From assembly GCF_030209745.1 (NCBI RefSeq), contig NZ_JARVRJ010000010.1, positions 62,001-126,000 on the forward strand: a DNA stretch of 64,000 bases. The letters run 5' to 3'. Positions 1-9,254 of this stretch are shown one piece after another (the first letter of the stretch is position 1; each line of letters starts with the position of its first letter). The DNA comes from Arthrobacter sp. fls2-241-R2A-200 (GTDB lineage Bacteria > Actinomycetota > Actinomycetes > Actinomycetales > Micrococcaceae). The translations under genes were made by a program, and so were the position numbers. The notes below the pieces were generated by a model, which worked only from the letters and a program-made list of their open reading frames with translations, was not told the origin of the DNA and made no database searches.

Positions 1-2958
1 GCTGCAGACGAGATTGGCTTTCCTATCTTCGCCAAGGCCGTTGCCGGTGGTGGTGGTCGTGGCATGCGCCGTGTCGAGACACGCGAAGCCCTCCCCGAGG
101 CACTGCAGTCCGCGATGCGGGAAGCCGATGCCGCTTTCGGTGACCCCACGATGTTCCTTGAACAGGCAGTACTGCGCCCGCGCCACATTGAGGTCCAGAT
201 CCTGGCTGATGCCGAGGGCAACGTCATGCACCTCTTCGAGCGCGACTGTTCGCTCCAGCGGCGCCACCAGAAAGTCATCGAGATTGCTCCTGCGCCGAAC
301 TTGGATGAGAACATCCGGCAGGCGCTATACCGCGATGCCGTCGCTTTCGCCAAGGCCTTGAACTACGTGAACGCGGGAACGGTAGAGTTCCTCGTGGACA
401 CCGAGGGAGAACGAGCCGGCCAGCACGTCTTCATTGAGATGAATCCGCGCATCCAGGTGGAGCACACCGTCACGGAAGAGATCACCGACGTCGACCTCGT
501 CCAGGCGCAGATGCGGATCGCCTCGGGCGAGACGCTGGCGGACCTCGGACTGAGCCAGGAATCGGTCGCCATCAAGGGCGCGGCCCTTCAGTGCCGTATC
601 ACCACCGAGGATCCTGCGAACGGATTCCGCCCTGACGTTGGAAAGATCACGGGTTACCGTTCCGCCGGTGGTGCCGGTGTCAGGCTCGACGGCGGTACGG
701 TCTACTCGGGCGCCGAGATCAGCCCGCACTTTGACTCCATGCTGGTGAAGCTCACCTGCCGCGGCCGTGATTACCCTGCTGCTGTAGCCCGCGCGCGCCG
801 TGGTTTGGCTGAGTTCCGTATCCGTGGCGTGTCCACCAACATCCCGTTCCTCCAGGCTGTCCTGGCCGATCCGGACTTCAACGCCGGCAACGTGGCAACG
901 GACTTCATCGACAAGCGCCCCGAGCTGCTGACGTCCCACATCTCTGCTGACCGCGGCACCAAGCTGCTCACGTGGCTTGCAGACGTTACCGTCAACAAAC
1001 CGAACGGCGAGCTCAAGGTCCACTCCGACCCGGCAAGCAAGCTTCCCGTCATCGAAGGTCCTGTCCCGACGTCGGGTTCCCGCCAGAAGCTGCGGGAGCT
1101 CGGTCCCGAAGGTTTCGCGAAGGCGCTGCGCGAGCAGCAGGCCGTCGCAGTCACGGACACGACGTTCCGCGACGCCCATCAGTCGCTGCTGGCTACCCGG
1201 GTCCGCACCCGCGACCTCGTGGCTGCCGGTCCGGCCGTCACGGCGCTCTTGCCGGAGTTGCTCTCGGTGGAAGCCTGGGGCGGTGCGACGTACGATGTGG
1301 CGCTGCGGTTCCTCGGCGAAGATCCGTGGGATCGTTTGGCCGCGCTGCGCCAGGCCCTGCCGAATACCTGTATCCAAATGCTCCTGCGAGGACGCAACAC
1401 CGTTGGTTACACTCCGTACCCGGAAGAGGTGACCGAGGCTTTCGTCAATGAAGCAGCGGCAACGGGTATCGACATCTTCCGTATCTTCGATGCGTTGAAC
1501 GACGTCAACCAGATGGCGCCTGCGATCCGCGCGGTTCGTGCAACCGGTACCGCCGTGGCCGAAGTCGCTTTGTGCTACACCGGCAACCTCCTGGACCCCA
1601 ACGAGGACCTCTACACGCTCGATTACTACCTGGACCTCGCCCAGAAGATCGTCGACGCCGGAGCGCACATCCTCGCCATCAAGGACATGGCGGGCCTCTT
1701 GCGTCCTGCGGCCGCCGCAAAGCTGGTGTCGGCCCTGCGTGAGCGCTTCGACCTGCCTGTTCACCTGCACACCCACGACACCGCCGGCGGCCAACTCGCC
1801 ACCTTGCTGGCTGCCGTAGACGCAGGAGTCGACGCCGTCGACGTCGCCGCAGCATCGCTGGCCGGCACCACCAGCCAGCCAGCAGCGTCCGCGCTTGTCG
1901 CCGCCTTGGCCAACACGCCTCGGGACACTGGCCTCAGCCTGACAAATGTGGGTGCCTTGGAGCCCTACTGGGAAGCTGTTCGCCGAGTGTACGCACCGTT
2001 CGAATCCGGCCTGCCGGGCCCCACAGGGCGCGTCTACCAGCACGAAATCCCCGGCGGCCAGCTATCCAACCTTCGCCAGCAGGCAATCGCCTTGGGGCTG
2101 GGGGAGCAGTTTGAGGCCATCGAGGACATGTACACCGCTGCGGACCGCATCCTCGGCCGCTTGGTCAAGGTGACGCCGTCCTCCAAGGTGGTGGGCGACC
2201 TCGCATTGCACCTCGTAGGGCTCAATGCCGATCCGGCCGACTTCAACGAGAACCCGCAGAACTACGACATCCCGGACTCCGTCATCGGCTTCCTCTCGGG
2301 CGAGCTCGGTGATCCTCCCGGAGGCTGGCCGGAGCCGTTCCGCACCAAGGCCCTGCAGGGCCGCAGCGTGAAGGTGCGCGACGTCGAGATCAGTGCAGAG
2401 GATAGTGCGGCGCTCAAGGGTGACTCCAAGACACGTCAGCACACGTTGAACCGCCTGCTCTTTGCTGGCCCTACCAAGGACTACCTGAAGAGCGTCGACA
2501 CTTACGGAAACATCTCGGTGCTCGACACCCGTGACTACCTTTACGGCTTGCAGCGCGGGTCCGAGCATGTGATCGAACTGGAGAAGGGCGTGCGCCTTAT
2601 CGCCCAGCTCGAAGCCGTTTCCGAACCGGACGAGAAGGGCATGCGCACGGTCATGTGCACGCTCAACGGACAGTCACGCCCGGTGGTGGTCCGTGACCGC
2701 TCGGTTGTCAGCAATGTCAAAGCCGCGGAGAAGGCGGATTCTGCGCAGCCGGGCCAGATCGCCGCACCATTCGCTGGTGCCGTCACGGTGGTCGTCAAGG
2801 CCGGCGACGAGGTCAAAGCCGGAGACACAGTTGCAACCATTGAGGCCATGAAGATGGAGGCGTCCATCACGACGCCGGTGGCCGGCACTGTCTCACGTTT
2901 GGCGATCTCATCGGTTGAGCAAGTCCAGGGTGGGGATTTGCTGCTGGTGGTCGGCTAG
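1..2958 (+). CDS. pyc: Pyruvate carboxylase (5' end outside window)
   Basis: Biotin-dependent ATP-driven carboxylation of pyruvate to oxaloacetate, the main anaplerotic reaction; cytoplasmic. The reading frame is open from the first base, so about 145 N-terminal residues of a roughly 1130-residue enzyme are missing and 985 are visible. The order is: biotin carboxylase with the glycine-rich ATP-grasp loop (AVAGGGGRGM, visible residues 13-22) and its C-terminal part; carboxyltransferase barrel beginning at TDTTFRDAHQS; PYC_OADA domain; and a C-terminal biotinyl domain with the attachment motif EAMKMEA about 35 residues before the end. All three catalytic parts on one chain distinguishes it from acetyl-CoA carboxylase subunits. 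A strong bidirectional terminator follows immediately, before the convergent fadD gene. Confidence 0.97.
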   Translation, partial: AADEIGFPIFAKAVAGGGGRGMRRVETREALPEALQSAMREADAAFGDPTMFLEQAVLRPRHIEVQILADAEGNVMHLFERDCSLQRRHQKVIEIAPAPNLDENIRQALYRDAVAFAKALNYVNAGTVEFLVDTEGERAGQHVFIEMNPRIQVEHTVTEEITDVDLVQAQMRIASGETLADLGLSQESVAIKGAALQCRITTEDPANGFRPDVGKITGYRSAGGAGVRLDGGTVYSGAEISPHFDSMLVKLTCRGRDYPAAVARARRGLAEFRIRGVSTNIPFLQAVLADPDFNAGNVATDFIDKRPELLTSHISADRGTKLLTWLADVTVNKPNGELKVHSDPASKLPVIEGPVPTSGSRQKLRELGPEGFAKALREQQAVAVTDTTFRDAHQSLLATRVRTRDLVAAGPAVTALLPELLSVEAWGGATYDVALRFLGEDPWDRLAALRQALPNTCIQMLLRGRNTVGYTPYPEEVTEAFVNEAAATGIDIFRIFDALNDVNQMAPAIRAVRATGTAVAEVALCYTGNLLDPNEDLYTLDYYLDLAQKIVDAGAHILAIKDMAGLLRPAAAAKLVSALRERFDLPVHLHTHDTAGGQLATLLAAVDAGVDAVDVAAASLAGTTSQPAASALVAALANTPRDTGLSLTNVGALEPYWEAVRRVYAPFESGLPGPTGRVYQHEIPGGQLSNLRQQAIALGLGEQFEAIEDMYTAADRILGRLVKVTPSSKVVGDLALHLVGLNADPADFNENPQNYDIPDSVIGFLSGELGDPPGGWPEPFRTKALQGRSVKVRDVEISAEDSAALKGDSKTRQHTLNRLLFAGPTKDYLKSVDTYGNISVLDTRDYLYGLQRGSEHVIELEKGVRLIAQLEAVSEPDEKGMRTVMCTLNGQSRPVVVRDRSVVSNVKAAEKADSAQPGQIAAPFAGAVTVVVKAGDEVKAGDTVATIEAMKMEASITTPVAGTVSRLAISSVEQVQGGDLLLVVG

Positions 2959-2982
2959 CGGTCCCTGAGGGCCAGATGTAAT

Positions 2983-3022
2983 AGGAGGACCCCGTCCGGA
3001 TGTTTCCGGACGGGGTCCTCCT
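2983..3022. terminator. Bidirectional terminator between pyc and fadD
   Basis: A perfect 18-bp stem (2983-3000 with 3005-3022) closes on a TGTT loop. It lies between two convergent genes and is AT-poor without a long T run, as usual in this group. Confidence 0.85.
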
Positions 3023-3035
3023 TGGTTAGCGGGAG

Positions 3036-4847
3036 CTAGGACGCGCGGGGCGCTGTATACATTTCCTCGATGACGGCGTCGAAGTCTTTCATCACTTGGG
3101 CTCTCTTGACCTTCAGCGACGGAGTGAGGTGCCCGGAAGCTTCCGTGAAGTCTGCCGGGACGATGCGGAACGACTTGATGGACTCCGCCTGGGACACCGT
3201 TTGGTTCGCTTTGTTGATGAGATCCTGGACCGCTGCCTTTACTGCCGGGTGGTCGGAGGCCTCTTTGAGGGTGGTCTTGGGAGGCAGTCCGTGGCGTTCC
3301 AGCCAACCGGGGAGGGCTTCGTCGTCCAAGGTCACGAGGGCGCCAATGAATGGACGGTTATCGCCCACCACCAGGACTTGGGACACAAGTGCGTCCGCGC
3401 GGATCTGGTCTTCAAGCAGGGCCGGAACCACGTTCTTTCCGCCGGCAGTGACAATGATTTCCTTTTTCCTGCCGGTGATCTTGAGGAAGCCGTTGGAGTC
3501 GAGTTCCCCGATATCACCCGTGCGGAACCAGCCGTCCACGAAGGTATCGGCGGTGAGGTCTTCGCGCTTATAGTAGCCGCGCATCACGCAGACACCCTTG
3601 GCGAGGATTTCGCCGTCGTCCGCTATCTTGACTGAGTTACCGGGCAGCGGAGCGCCCACGGTGCCGATCCTGATCATCGACGGCGTGTTCACGGAAATCG
3701 GTGCCGTGGTCTCGGTCAGTCCGTACCCTTCAAGGATCTGCAGGCCGATTCCTTGGAAGAAGTGCCCCAGGCGTTCGCCCAGGGGGCCGCCGCCGGAAAC
3801 GGCGTGCGAGACATGGCCGCCCATGGCAGCACGCAGCTTGCCGTAGACGAGCTTGTCGAACACGGCGTGCTTGACCTTCAGTCCGATGCCCAGCGTTCCC
3901 GATTGCCGGGCCTTGGAGTACGCGATGGCCGTCTCGGCAGCCCGGTGGAAGATGGCCCCCTTGCCGCCATCTTCCGCCTTGGTCAGCGCCGAGTTGTACA
4001 CCTTCTCGAACACGCGGGGCACGGCAAGGATGAAGCTCGGCTGGAAGCTTTGGAGGTCACCGAGCAGGTTCTTGATGTCTGGTGTGTGGGCAACCTTGAC
4101 GCCCCCTGCAACCGCCAGCACGGAGATGAAGCGGGCAAAGACGTGGGCCAGCGGCAGGAACATGATGGTGGTTGCTGATTCGTTAATGATCTCCGCCAGC
4201 GACGCGCGGGCGTTCTCGGACAGTTCCACGAAATTGCCGTGGGTCAGCTCGCAACCCTTAGGGCGACCCGTGGTGCCTGAGGTGTAGATAATGGTTGCCA
4301 CATCCGTGAGACCGGCCAGCGTCCGGCGGCCCTCGAGCTCTTCATCCGAGACATTTGCTCCTGCTGCGCGCAGGGCGTCCAAGCCCGCACCTTCGAGCTG
4401 CCAGACGTTGGCTACGGAGCCGAGGTCCTCGGTTTGCACGGCCTGGCGGATGACGGACTCGTGGTGGGCCTGCTCACCGAAGGCCGCTACCGCTCCGGAG
4501 TCGCCCAGGTTCCATGCAACCTGGGACGGGGAGGAAGTCTCGTAGATGGGGACCGAGACCGCGCCGGCGCACCAGATGGCGAAATCCACGAGGGACCATT
4601 CATAGCGTGTGCGGGACATGATGGCTACGCGATCGCCCGGGCCTACCCCGCTGGCTATGAGCCCCTTGGCCAAGGCATTGACATCGGCGAGGAAATCCCT
4701 GGCGCTAATGTCCTGCCAGACGCCGCTGCTGTCCCGCTTTGCAAACAAGGGTGGGTTGGACGCCTTGGCGGCTTCGCGGATCAGGAGGTCCGTGATGTTG
4801 GTTTCGGGGGCGACGTTTACGAGGGGAGGAACACTGAATTCGCGCAA
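3036..4847 (-). CDS. Long-chain fatty-acid-CoA ligase, FadD15-like
   Basis: AMP-forming ligase that activates long-chain fatty acids to acyl-CoA through an acyl-adenylate. It has the ATP-binding motif YTSGTTGRPKG, the EGYGLTETTAP motif, the GWFRTGDIGELD motif and the C-terminal hinge and lysine region (GRKKEIIVTAGGKN). At 603 residues it has the normal length. The start is placed at TTG 4847 because AAAGGAG lies 5 nt upstream and the resulting N-terminus (MREFSVPPLV) matches the FadD15 N-terminus known from mycobacteria; a GTG at 4868 would add seven residues without a ribosome site. In mycobacteria fadD15 lies near the same PlsC, aroG and pknL genes, which supports orthology. The exact substrate cannot be read from sequence. 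Confidence 0.93.
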   Translation of the reverse strand: MREFSVPPLVNVAPETNITDLLIREAAKASNPPLFAKRDSSGVWQDISARDFLADVNALAKGLIASGVGPGDRVAIMSRTRYEWSLVDFAIWCAGAVSVPIYETSSPSQVAWNLGDSGAVAAFGEQAHHESVIRQAVQTEDLGSVANVWQLEGAGLDALRAAGANVSDEELEGRRTLAGLTDVATIIYTSGTTGRPKGCELTHGNFVELSENARASLAEIINESATTIMFLPLAHVFARFISVLAVAGGVKVAHTPDIKNLLGDLQSFQPSFILAVPRVFEKVYNSALTKAEDGGKGAIFHRAAETAIAYSKARQSGTLGIGLKVKHAVFDKLVYGKLRAAMGGHVSHAVSGGGPLGERLGHFFQGIGLQILEGYGLTETTAPISVNTPSMIRIGTVGAPLPGNSVKIADDGEILAKGVCVMRGYYKREDLTADTFVDGWFRTGDIGELDSNGFLKITGRKKEIIVTAGGKNVVPALLEDQIRADALVSQVLVVGDNRPFIGALVTLDDEALPGWLERHGLPPKTTLKEASDHPAVKAAVQDLINKANQTVSQAESIKSFRIVPADFTEASGHLTPSLKVKRAQVMKDFDAVIEEMYTAPRAS

Positions 4848-5042
4848 GGTAGCTCCTTTGATATCCACGGGCCGCGAGGGGCTGGTTCCACTCTAGTATG
4901 CTCACTCGCGGGGGTGCGCTGCATTAACCTACTGGCGAGTAACTTTACGGAGTTTGCGGCTCTTCGGGCAACTCCGGGCGGTACTGGCAGCTTCAATACC
5001 GTCTTGCGGCGGCCCGATGCTGGCGGGAATCGGTAGTCCGAA

Positions 5043-5048
5043 TACGAT
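5043..5048 (+). promoter_or_regulatory. -10 box of leaderless glucokinase mRNA
   Basis: TACGAT lies exactly 6 nt before the ATG at 5055, and there is no Shine-Dalgarno sequence. Transcription would begin at or next to the start codon. No convincing -35 box is visible. Confidence 0.5.
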
Positions 5049-5054
5049 GGTGGG

Positions 5055-6113
5055 ATGCCCACCATCCGGTTCAGCTCCCAGCCCCGTCGCCGGCCCCCGG
5101 GCTCCGTGCGGAAGGACCTTCCATGGGTTCCGCGGCGAAGCCATCTGGGCAGGCGCGGCCTGGCCATTGGTATCGACATCGGCGGAACCAAAGTGGCCGC
5201 CGGTGTGGTGGATGCCGAAGGCAGGGTGCTCGCCGACGCGCGCCGCTCCACCCCCGGCGCGGACCCGCGGGCCGTGGAGCAGACCATAGTGGAGCTGGTG
5301 CAAGAACTCAGCGCCGGCCATCGTGTCTCCTCCGTCGGCATTGGGGCCGCAGGGTGGATGGACCTCGACGGCGGGACCGTGCTGTTCAGTCCGCACCTTG
5401 CCTGGCGTCATGAGCCGCTGCGCGAGAGCCTTGAGAAGCTGCTTCGGAGACCGGTCCTGTTGACCAACGATGCCGACGCCGCCGCCTGGGCCGAGTGGCG
5501 ATTCGGAGCCGGCCAAGGTGAAAGCCGCCTAGTGTGCATCACATTGGGCACGGGAATCGGCGGCGCCATGGTCATGGATGGCCGTGTGGAGCGGGGGCGG
5601 TACGGGGTGGCCGGCGAATTCGGGCACCAGATCATCGTCCCCGGCGGGCACCGCTGCGAATGCGGCAACCGCGGTTGCTGGGAACAATATGCCTCGGGCA
5701 ACGCCTTGGGCCGCGAAGCGCGTCAATTGGTCCGCACCAATTCGCCTGAGGGCCGTGGGCTCCTTGAAAAGTCCGGCGGGGTTGAAAGCGACATCACTGG
5801 GGCCACCGTAACGGCTCTGGCACTCGCCGGGGACGCCACGTCGCAGGAACTCCTTGCCGATCAGGGCGAATGGCTGGGTCTGGGACTCGCCAACCTCGCT
5901 GCGGCCCTGGACCCAGGACTCTTCGTGATCGGTGGCGGGCTCTGCGATGCGGGAGACTTGCTCGCAGAACCGGCGCGCGCCACGTTTGCCAAGAACCTGA
6001 CCGGCAGGGGATTCCGCCCCATGGCGCGGATCGAGTTGGCTGCACTGGGCCCGCGGGCCGGCATGATCGGCGCGGCGGACCTCTCACGGGTCAGCGGCAG
6101 GGCGTACAGCTAG
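5055..6113 (+). CDS. glk: ROK-family glucokinase
   Basis: Phosphorylates glucose to glucose-6-phosphate with ATP; cytoplasmic. The phosphate-binding loop GIDIGGTKVAAG is near residue 38, the catalytic region LTNDADAAAWAE near 137, EFGH near 194, and the ROK zinc motif CECGNRGCWEQY near 204. The body has the normal ROK length of about 315 residues; the roughly 35-residue basic N-terminal tail is unusual. The tail is kept because a -10 box sits 6 nt upstream of this ATG, but an in-frame GTG at 5106 is possible. It is divergent from fadD and monocistronic. A fructokinase or other ROK sugar kinase cannot be fully excluded. Confidence 0.9.
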   Translation: MPTIRFSSQPRRRPPGSVRKDLPWVPRRSHLGRRGLAIGIDIGGTKVAAGVVDAEGRVLADARRSTPGADPRAVEQTIVELVQELSAGHRVSSVGIGAAGWMDLDGGTVLFSPHLAWRHEPLRESLEKLLRRPVLLTNDADAAAWAEWRFGAGQGESRLVCITLGTGIGGAMVMDGRVERGRYGVAGEFGHQIIVPGGHRCECGNRGCWEQYASGNALGREARQLVRTNSPEGRGLLEKSGGVESDITGATVTALALAGDATSQELLADQGEWLGLGLANLAAALDPGLFVIGGGLCDAGDLLAEPARATFAKNLTGRGFRPMARIELAALGPRAGMIGAADLSRVSGRAYS

Positions 6114-6130
6114 GGCGATAGCGCCGAGGC

Positions 6131-6661
6131 TCAGATGCGTGCGCCGTCGTCGTCGTCATCCTTTTCTTGCGGCAGGCGCATGATCAGGTAGATGACTGAG
6201 GCGACGAACACGGCAACGATGCCCAGGATTGCCGTGAGCGGCGCGGAACGCCAGAACATTGCGGTGAAAAGCAAAGCGACGGGGCCACCGACGGCTCCGA
6301 TCCACGACAACATGGTCAGGGGTTCAGTGCCAGCCAGGCTCGGCGGCTCCTCGGGCACGAAAGGCTCGTCGTCAGGGCCTTCATAGTCGCGCGGTCCCGT
6401 GGGCGGTTCGTCAGTGGACGGACGGTCAGTGATGCCACCAGGGGAGGCGGGCTCCACGGGCGGGTTGGCGAGTCCTAAGGGATCGAAGTCCTTGAACGAT
6501 GGGCCGGGTTCGGCTTGGCCGGGTTCCGATCCCTCCGACTCCGATGGTTCGGCCTGCGCGGACGAATCTGTAGCTTCCAAGCGCGCCACCAGATCCAACC
6601 ACACGGCGTCGTCATCCTTGTTGGCGCTTTGATCGGGTGAGTTGGGATCAGGCCTGTTCAT
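6131..6661 (-). CDS. Hypothetical two-TM membrane protein
   Basis: A 176-residue protein. The N-terminal half is acidic and rich in Ser, Pro, Glu and Asp (probably disordered and cytoplasmic), followed by two transmembrane segments (about 120-142 and 146-165) and a short C-terminus with a run of five Asp. The start is reassigned to ATG 6661, which has AAGGA about 10 nt upstream and overlaps the end of the upstream hydrolase gene by 14 bp; longer forms would simply translate the hydrolase repeats in another frame. It is last in a three-gene operon with two alpha/beta hydrolases. No family was recognised; a tether or partner for those enzymes is only a guess from context. Confidence 0.75.
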   Translation of the reverse strand: MNRPDPNSPDQSANKDDDAVWLDLVARLEATDSSAQAEPSESEGSEPGQAEPGPSFKDFDPLGLANPPVEPASPGGITDRPSTDEPPTGPRDYEGPDDEPFVPEEPPSLAGTEPLTMLSWIGAVGGPVALLFTAMFWRSAPLTAILGIVAVFVASVIYLIMRLPQEKDDDDDGARI

Positions 6662-7487
6662 CGGCTGCATCCTTTTCGGAGGAACGTCCATCGTCGGAAG
6701 AAAGTCCATCGCCGGAAGAAAGTCCATCGCCGGCCATTGCAGCCAGAGTACGTTGGATGAACTCAACGGTCCCGGCGAAAATCTCCGGCGCATCGTTGTC
6801 CATGGTTGCCACGTGATAGCTATTCCTGAGGTATCTGACATCCACCGGTGCCTGGACTTTGGCGCGCAGGAAATCCAGGCTGGCGTTGGATATTACGTTG
6901 TCCACGGTTGATCGGTACACACGCACCGGGGTGCTGATGCGGGGGAGAAGGCCGGCGGTGTCCCGGTACATTTTCTTGAGCTCGTGGGCTGCCGCCACCG
7001 GCGTGCGCGAGTAGGCACCTTCGTCCTGGTCCGGTTTGAGGATGTCGTTGGCAATCGCAGGTGTTGATTTCAGAACGTACTTGAGTGCCGCCACCATGAC
7101 AGCCCGCGGGTCATCCAGCACGAGTCCCGGATTGACGACAACCGTTCCTGCCACCGGCCTCGTAGCCGCGATGCGCAACGCCAAGGTCCCGCCCATGGAC
7201 AACCCGGTGGCGAAGACGAAATCACACTCGGAGGCAAGCTCCCTGTAGGCGTCGTCCACGGCTTGGTGCCATTCGCGCCACGAACGCTTGGACATGTCCT
7301 GCCACGTGGTTCCATGGCCGGGCAGGAGCGGCACCCTCACCGCATATCCCGCCGCAGCCAGGTGTTCGGCCCAAGGCCTCACGCTGTGCGGACTCCCGGT
7401 AAATCCATGGGACATGACGACGCCGACGCGCGGCCCGGTTCCATTCCAACTGCTAAGGAACGGCGAGAAGTCGGGAAGGATTTTCAT
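6648..7487 (-). CDS. Alpha/beta hydrolase (esterase or monoacylglycerol lipase type)
   Basis: A 279-residue serine hydrolase. It has the oxyanion-hole motif HGFTGSP near residue 27, the nucleophile elbow GLSMGG near 95, and acid and His regions toward the C-terminus (STVDNVISN; SYHVATMDNDAP). No signal peptide is visible, so it is cytoplasmic, and the substrate is probably a lipid or carboxyl ester. It is a paralogue of the gene immediately upstream, sharing HGFTGSP, PLLPGHGT and GLSMGG, and its start codon overlaps that gene's stop by 4 bp (ATGA), indicating translational coupling. The C-terminus ends in three six-residue repeats of the type GDGLSS, encoded by an 18-bp tandem repeat, which the paralogue lacks. 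Confidence 0.88.
   Translation of the reverse strand: MKILPDFSPFLSSWNGTGPRVGVVMSHGFTGSPHSVRPWAEHLAAAGYAVRVPLLPGHGTTWQDMSKRSWREWHQAVDDAYRELASECDFVFATGLSMGGTLALRIAATRPVAGTVVVNPGLVLDDPRAVMVAALKYVLKSTPAIANDILKPDQDEGAYSRTPVAAAHELKKMYRDTAGLLPRISTPVRVYRSTVDNVISNASLDFLRAKVQAPVDVRYLRNSYHVATMDNDAPEIFAGTVEFIQRTLAAMAGDGLSSGDGLSSDDGRSSEKDAADEQA
6675..6728. repeat. Three 18-bp tandem repeats in the hydrolase C-terminus
   Basis: Units at 6675-6692, 6693-6710 and 6711-6728 differ by only a few bases, and each encodes [G/D]DG[L/R]SS. They lie just upstream of the ribosome site of the next gene. Confidence 0.9.
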
Positions 7488-8263
7488 GATGACTCTGAGG
7501 CTACCGTGTAGCTGGCGTGCTGGCGGAAAAACCCGGCAGATTCTTCGAAAATGGTGGGGGCGTCCGCATCCAACGTTGCCACATGGCCGCTGTGCGGAAG
7601 CGTGACGACTTTGAGCCTCCGCGCTCCGATGTGCCGGGTGATGCTTTCCACTGAAGTTGGCGGGACCACGGCATCCTCGGTGGACTTGAAGATCAGGGTA
7701 GGGGCCAGCACCTCGGGCAGGGCGCGTGTGGCGGAACGGAAGAGTTTCTTCAGCTCGTGGACCGACGCCAGCGGGGTCTGCGAATAGTCGCCGTCTTCGG
7801 TGGAAACCGGCGTCGGGCGGTCCTCGACAATAGGAGTGGTGGTGCGTTTGAAGTATTTCAGCGCAGCCACGTACTTTACACGCCGGTCGTAGAAACTCAG
7901 TCCCGGGTTCACCAGCACCACGCCGGGAACATCATGCAGGGCCGCCACTCGGAGAGCTACCGCACCACCCATGGACAAGCCGGCCACAAAGCAAGACCGG
8001 GTTCGCCTTGCCAAGTCCACATAACTGCCTTCGAACGTGGTGTACCAGTCCTGCCACTTGGTGGCTGAGAGATCATGCCAACTGGTTCCGTGGCCCGGGA
8101 GCAGCGGCACGGAGACGGCGAATCCCTGACCGGCGAGGTACTCCGCCCATGGCATTAAGCTCAACGGGCTGCCAGTGAACCCGTGGCAGATGGCCACTCC
8201 GATGGACGCGTTGCTTCCATGCCCGGGGTAGTGGAAAGCCAGCGGTGCCTTGGGTTCCGTCAT
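7484..8263 (-). CDS. Alpha/beta hydrolase (esterase or monoacylglycerol lipase type), first paralogue
   Basis: A 259-residue serine hydrolase with HGFTGSPLS near residue 28, PLLPGHGTSWHD near 54, the nucleophile motif GLSMGG near 95, an acidic loop KSTEDAVVPP, and the catalytic His in HSGHVATLD near the end. It is the first gene of a three-gene minus-strand operon; the next paralogue overlaps it by 4 bp. It is close to the monoglyceride lipase and carboxylesterase families; the substrate cannot be assigned. It is divergent from the PlsC acyltransferase gene, so lipid turnover is a reasonable but unproven theme. Confidence 0.88.
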   Translation of the reverse strand: MTEPKAPLAFHYPGHGSNASIGVAICHGFTGSPLSLMPWAEYLAGQGFAVSVPLLPGHGTSWHDLSATKWQDWYTTFEGSYVDLARRTRSCFVAGLSMGGAVALRVAALHDVPGVVLVNPGLSFYDRRVKYVAALKYFKRTTTPIVEDRPTPVSTEDGDYSQTPLASVHELKKLFRSATRALPEVLAPTLIFKSTEDAVVPPTSVESITRHIGARRLKVVTLPHSGHVATLDADAPTIFEESAGFFRQHASYTVASESS

Positions 8264-8372
8264 GGCTCCATCGTGTCACTGTTCCGGACATTTCTCACTG
8301 GAGTAGGGTTGCTGATGAGTGCCGGCGGGGCAGTCCCGAAGCACGCCATGGATCCACCGCGGGAGGACAAGC

Positions 8373-9188
8373 GTGTTCTATTGGGTCATGAAACGGATCT
8401 TTCTAGGTCCCTTGGTGAAGCTCATCTTCAGGCCCTGGGTCAAGGGCTTGGATAACGTGCCGGAAAATGGTGCGGCAATATTGGCGTCGAACCACCTGTC
8501 CTTTTCCGATTCGATTTTCCTTCCCTTGATGTTGCCGCGGAAGGTGGTTTTCCTCGCCAAGGCTGAATACTTCACCGGCACCGGGCTCAAGGGCCGTCTC
8601 ACAGCACTGTTCTTCAGGCTGAGCAGCCAGCTGCCTATGGACAGATCCGGAGGCGCCGCCTCCGAAACGTCCCTCCGGGCCGGCAAGGAGATCCTGGCCG
8701 CTGGCGGTCTCCTGGGTATCTACCCTGAAGGCACCCGCAGCCCGGATGCGCGTTTGTACCGGGGCAAGGTGGGCGTTGCCCGGATCGCGCTCCAAGCACG
8801 CGTCCCCGTGATACCCGTTGCGATGATCGGAACGGAGAAGGTGCAGCCGATCGGGAAGCGCCTGCCCAGCATTCGGCGCATAGGGATCATCTTTGGGCAG
8901 CCGCTGGACTTCAGCGAATACTACGCGCAGGAGGACGACCGCGACGTGCAGAGGGAGGTCACGGACCGGATTATGTACGAGCTCATGCGCCTGTCCGGCC
9001 AAGAATACGTCGATGAATACGCTGCCGTGGTGAAGGCCCGGTTGGCGGCCAAAGGCCCCATTCCCACAGCAGGCCCCATTCCGAAAGCAGCTGGTCCGGA
9101 GGCGGCCCCGGCTGAGTTCGGCAACGGAGCGGCTGAGTTCGGCAACGGTGCGGCCGACGATGGCCAGGACCCCGCCGCGACACTGTGA
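8373..9188 (+). CDS. plsC: 1-acyl-sn-glycerol-3-phosphate acyltransferase
   Basis: Transfers an acyl group to lysophosphatidic acid to make phosphatidic acid; membrane-associated. The family motifs are present: NHLSFSD (H41 and D46 of the HX4D catalytic pair), PLPMDRSGG-type region near 88, YPEGTRSPD near 117-125, and a VPVIPVAM strand. The start is reassigned to GTG 8373, preceded by GGGAGGA at 6 nt; an upstream ATG at 8319 has no such site. The last 45 residues are a Gly/Ala/Pro-rich tail with two internal repeats (GPIP, AEFGNGA), probably disordered. The mycobacterial counterpart lies near aroG and pknL as here. Confidence 0.92.
   Translation: MFYWVMKRIFLGPLVKLIFRPWVKGLDNVPENGAAILASNHLSFSDSIFLPLMLPRKVVFLAKAEYFTGTGLKGRLTALFFRLSSQLPMDRSGGAASETSLRAGKEILAAGGLLGIYPEGTRSPDARLYRGKVGVARIALQARVPVIPVAMIGTEKVQPIGKRLPSIRRIGIIFGQPLDFSEYYAQEDDRDVQREVTDRIMYELMRLSGQEYVDEYAAVVKARLAAKGPIPTAGPIPKAAGPEAAPAEFGNGAAEFGNGAADDGQDPAATL
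9111..9152. repeat. Two 21-bp tandem repeats in the plsC tail
   Basis: 9111-9131 and 9132-9152 differ at one base and encode AEFGNGA twice. Confidence 0.85.
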
Positions 9189-9242
9189 CGCCTCCGCCGT
9201 CGAGGGTTACGGCAGCACTCTCGCAACCGCACCGAAGGCTAC

Positions 9243-9248
9243 TAGTCT
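9243..9248 (+). promoter_or_regulatory. -10 box of leaderless aroG mRNA
   Basis: TAGTCT ends 6 nt before the GTG at 9255. No ribosome binding site is visible. Confidence 0.5.
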
Positions 9249-9254
9249 TGTAGG

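Noticed and set aside
325..2043. A 572-codon minus-strand frame opposite pyc
   Set aside because: It is antisense to a clear pyruvate carboxylase, has no domain or ribosome site, and is the usual shadow frame of high-GC codon use.
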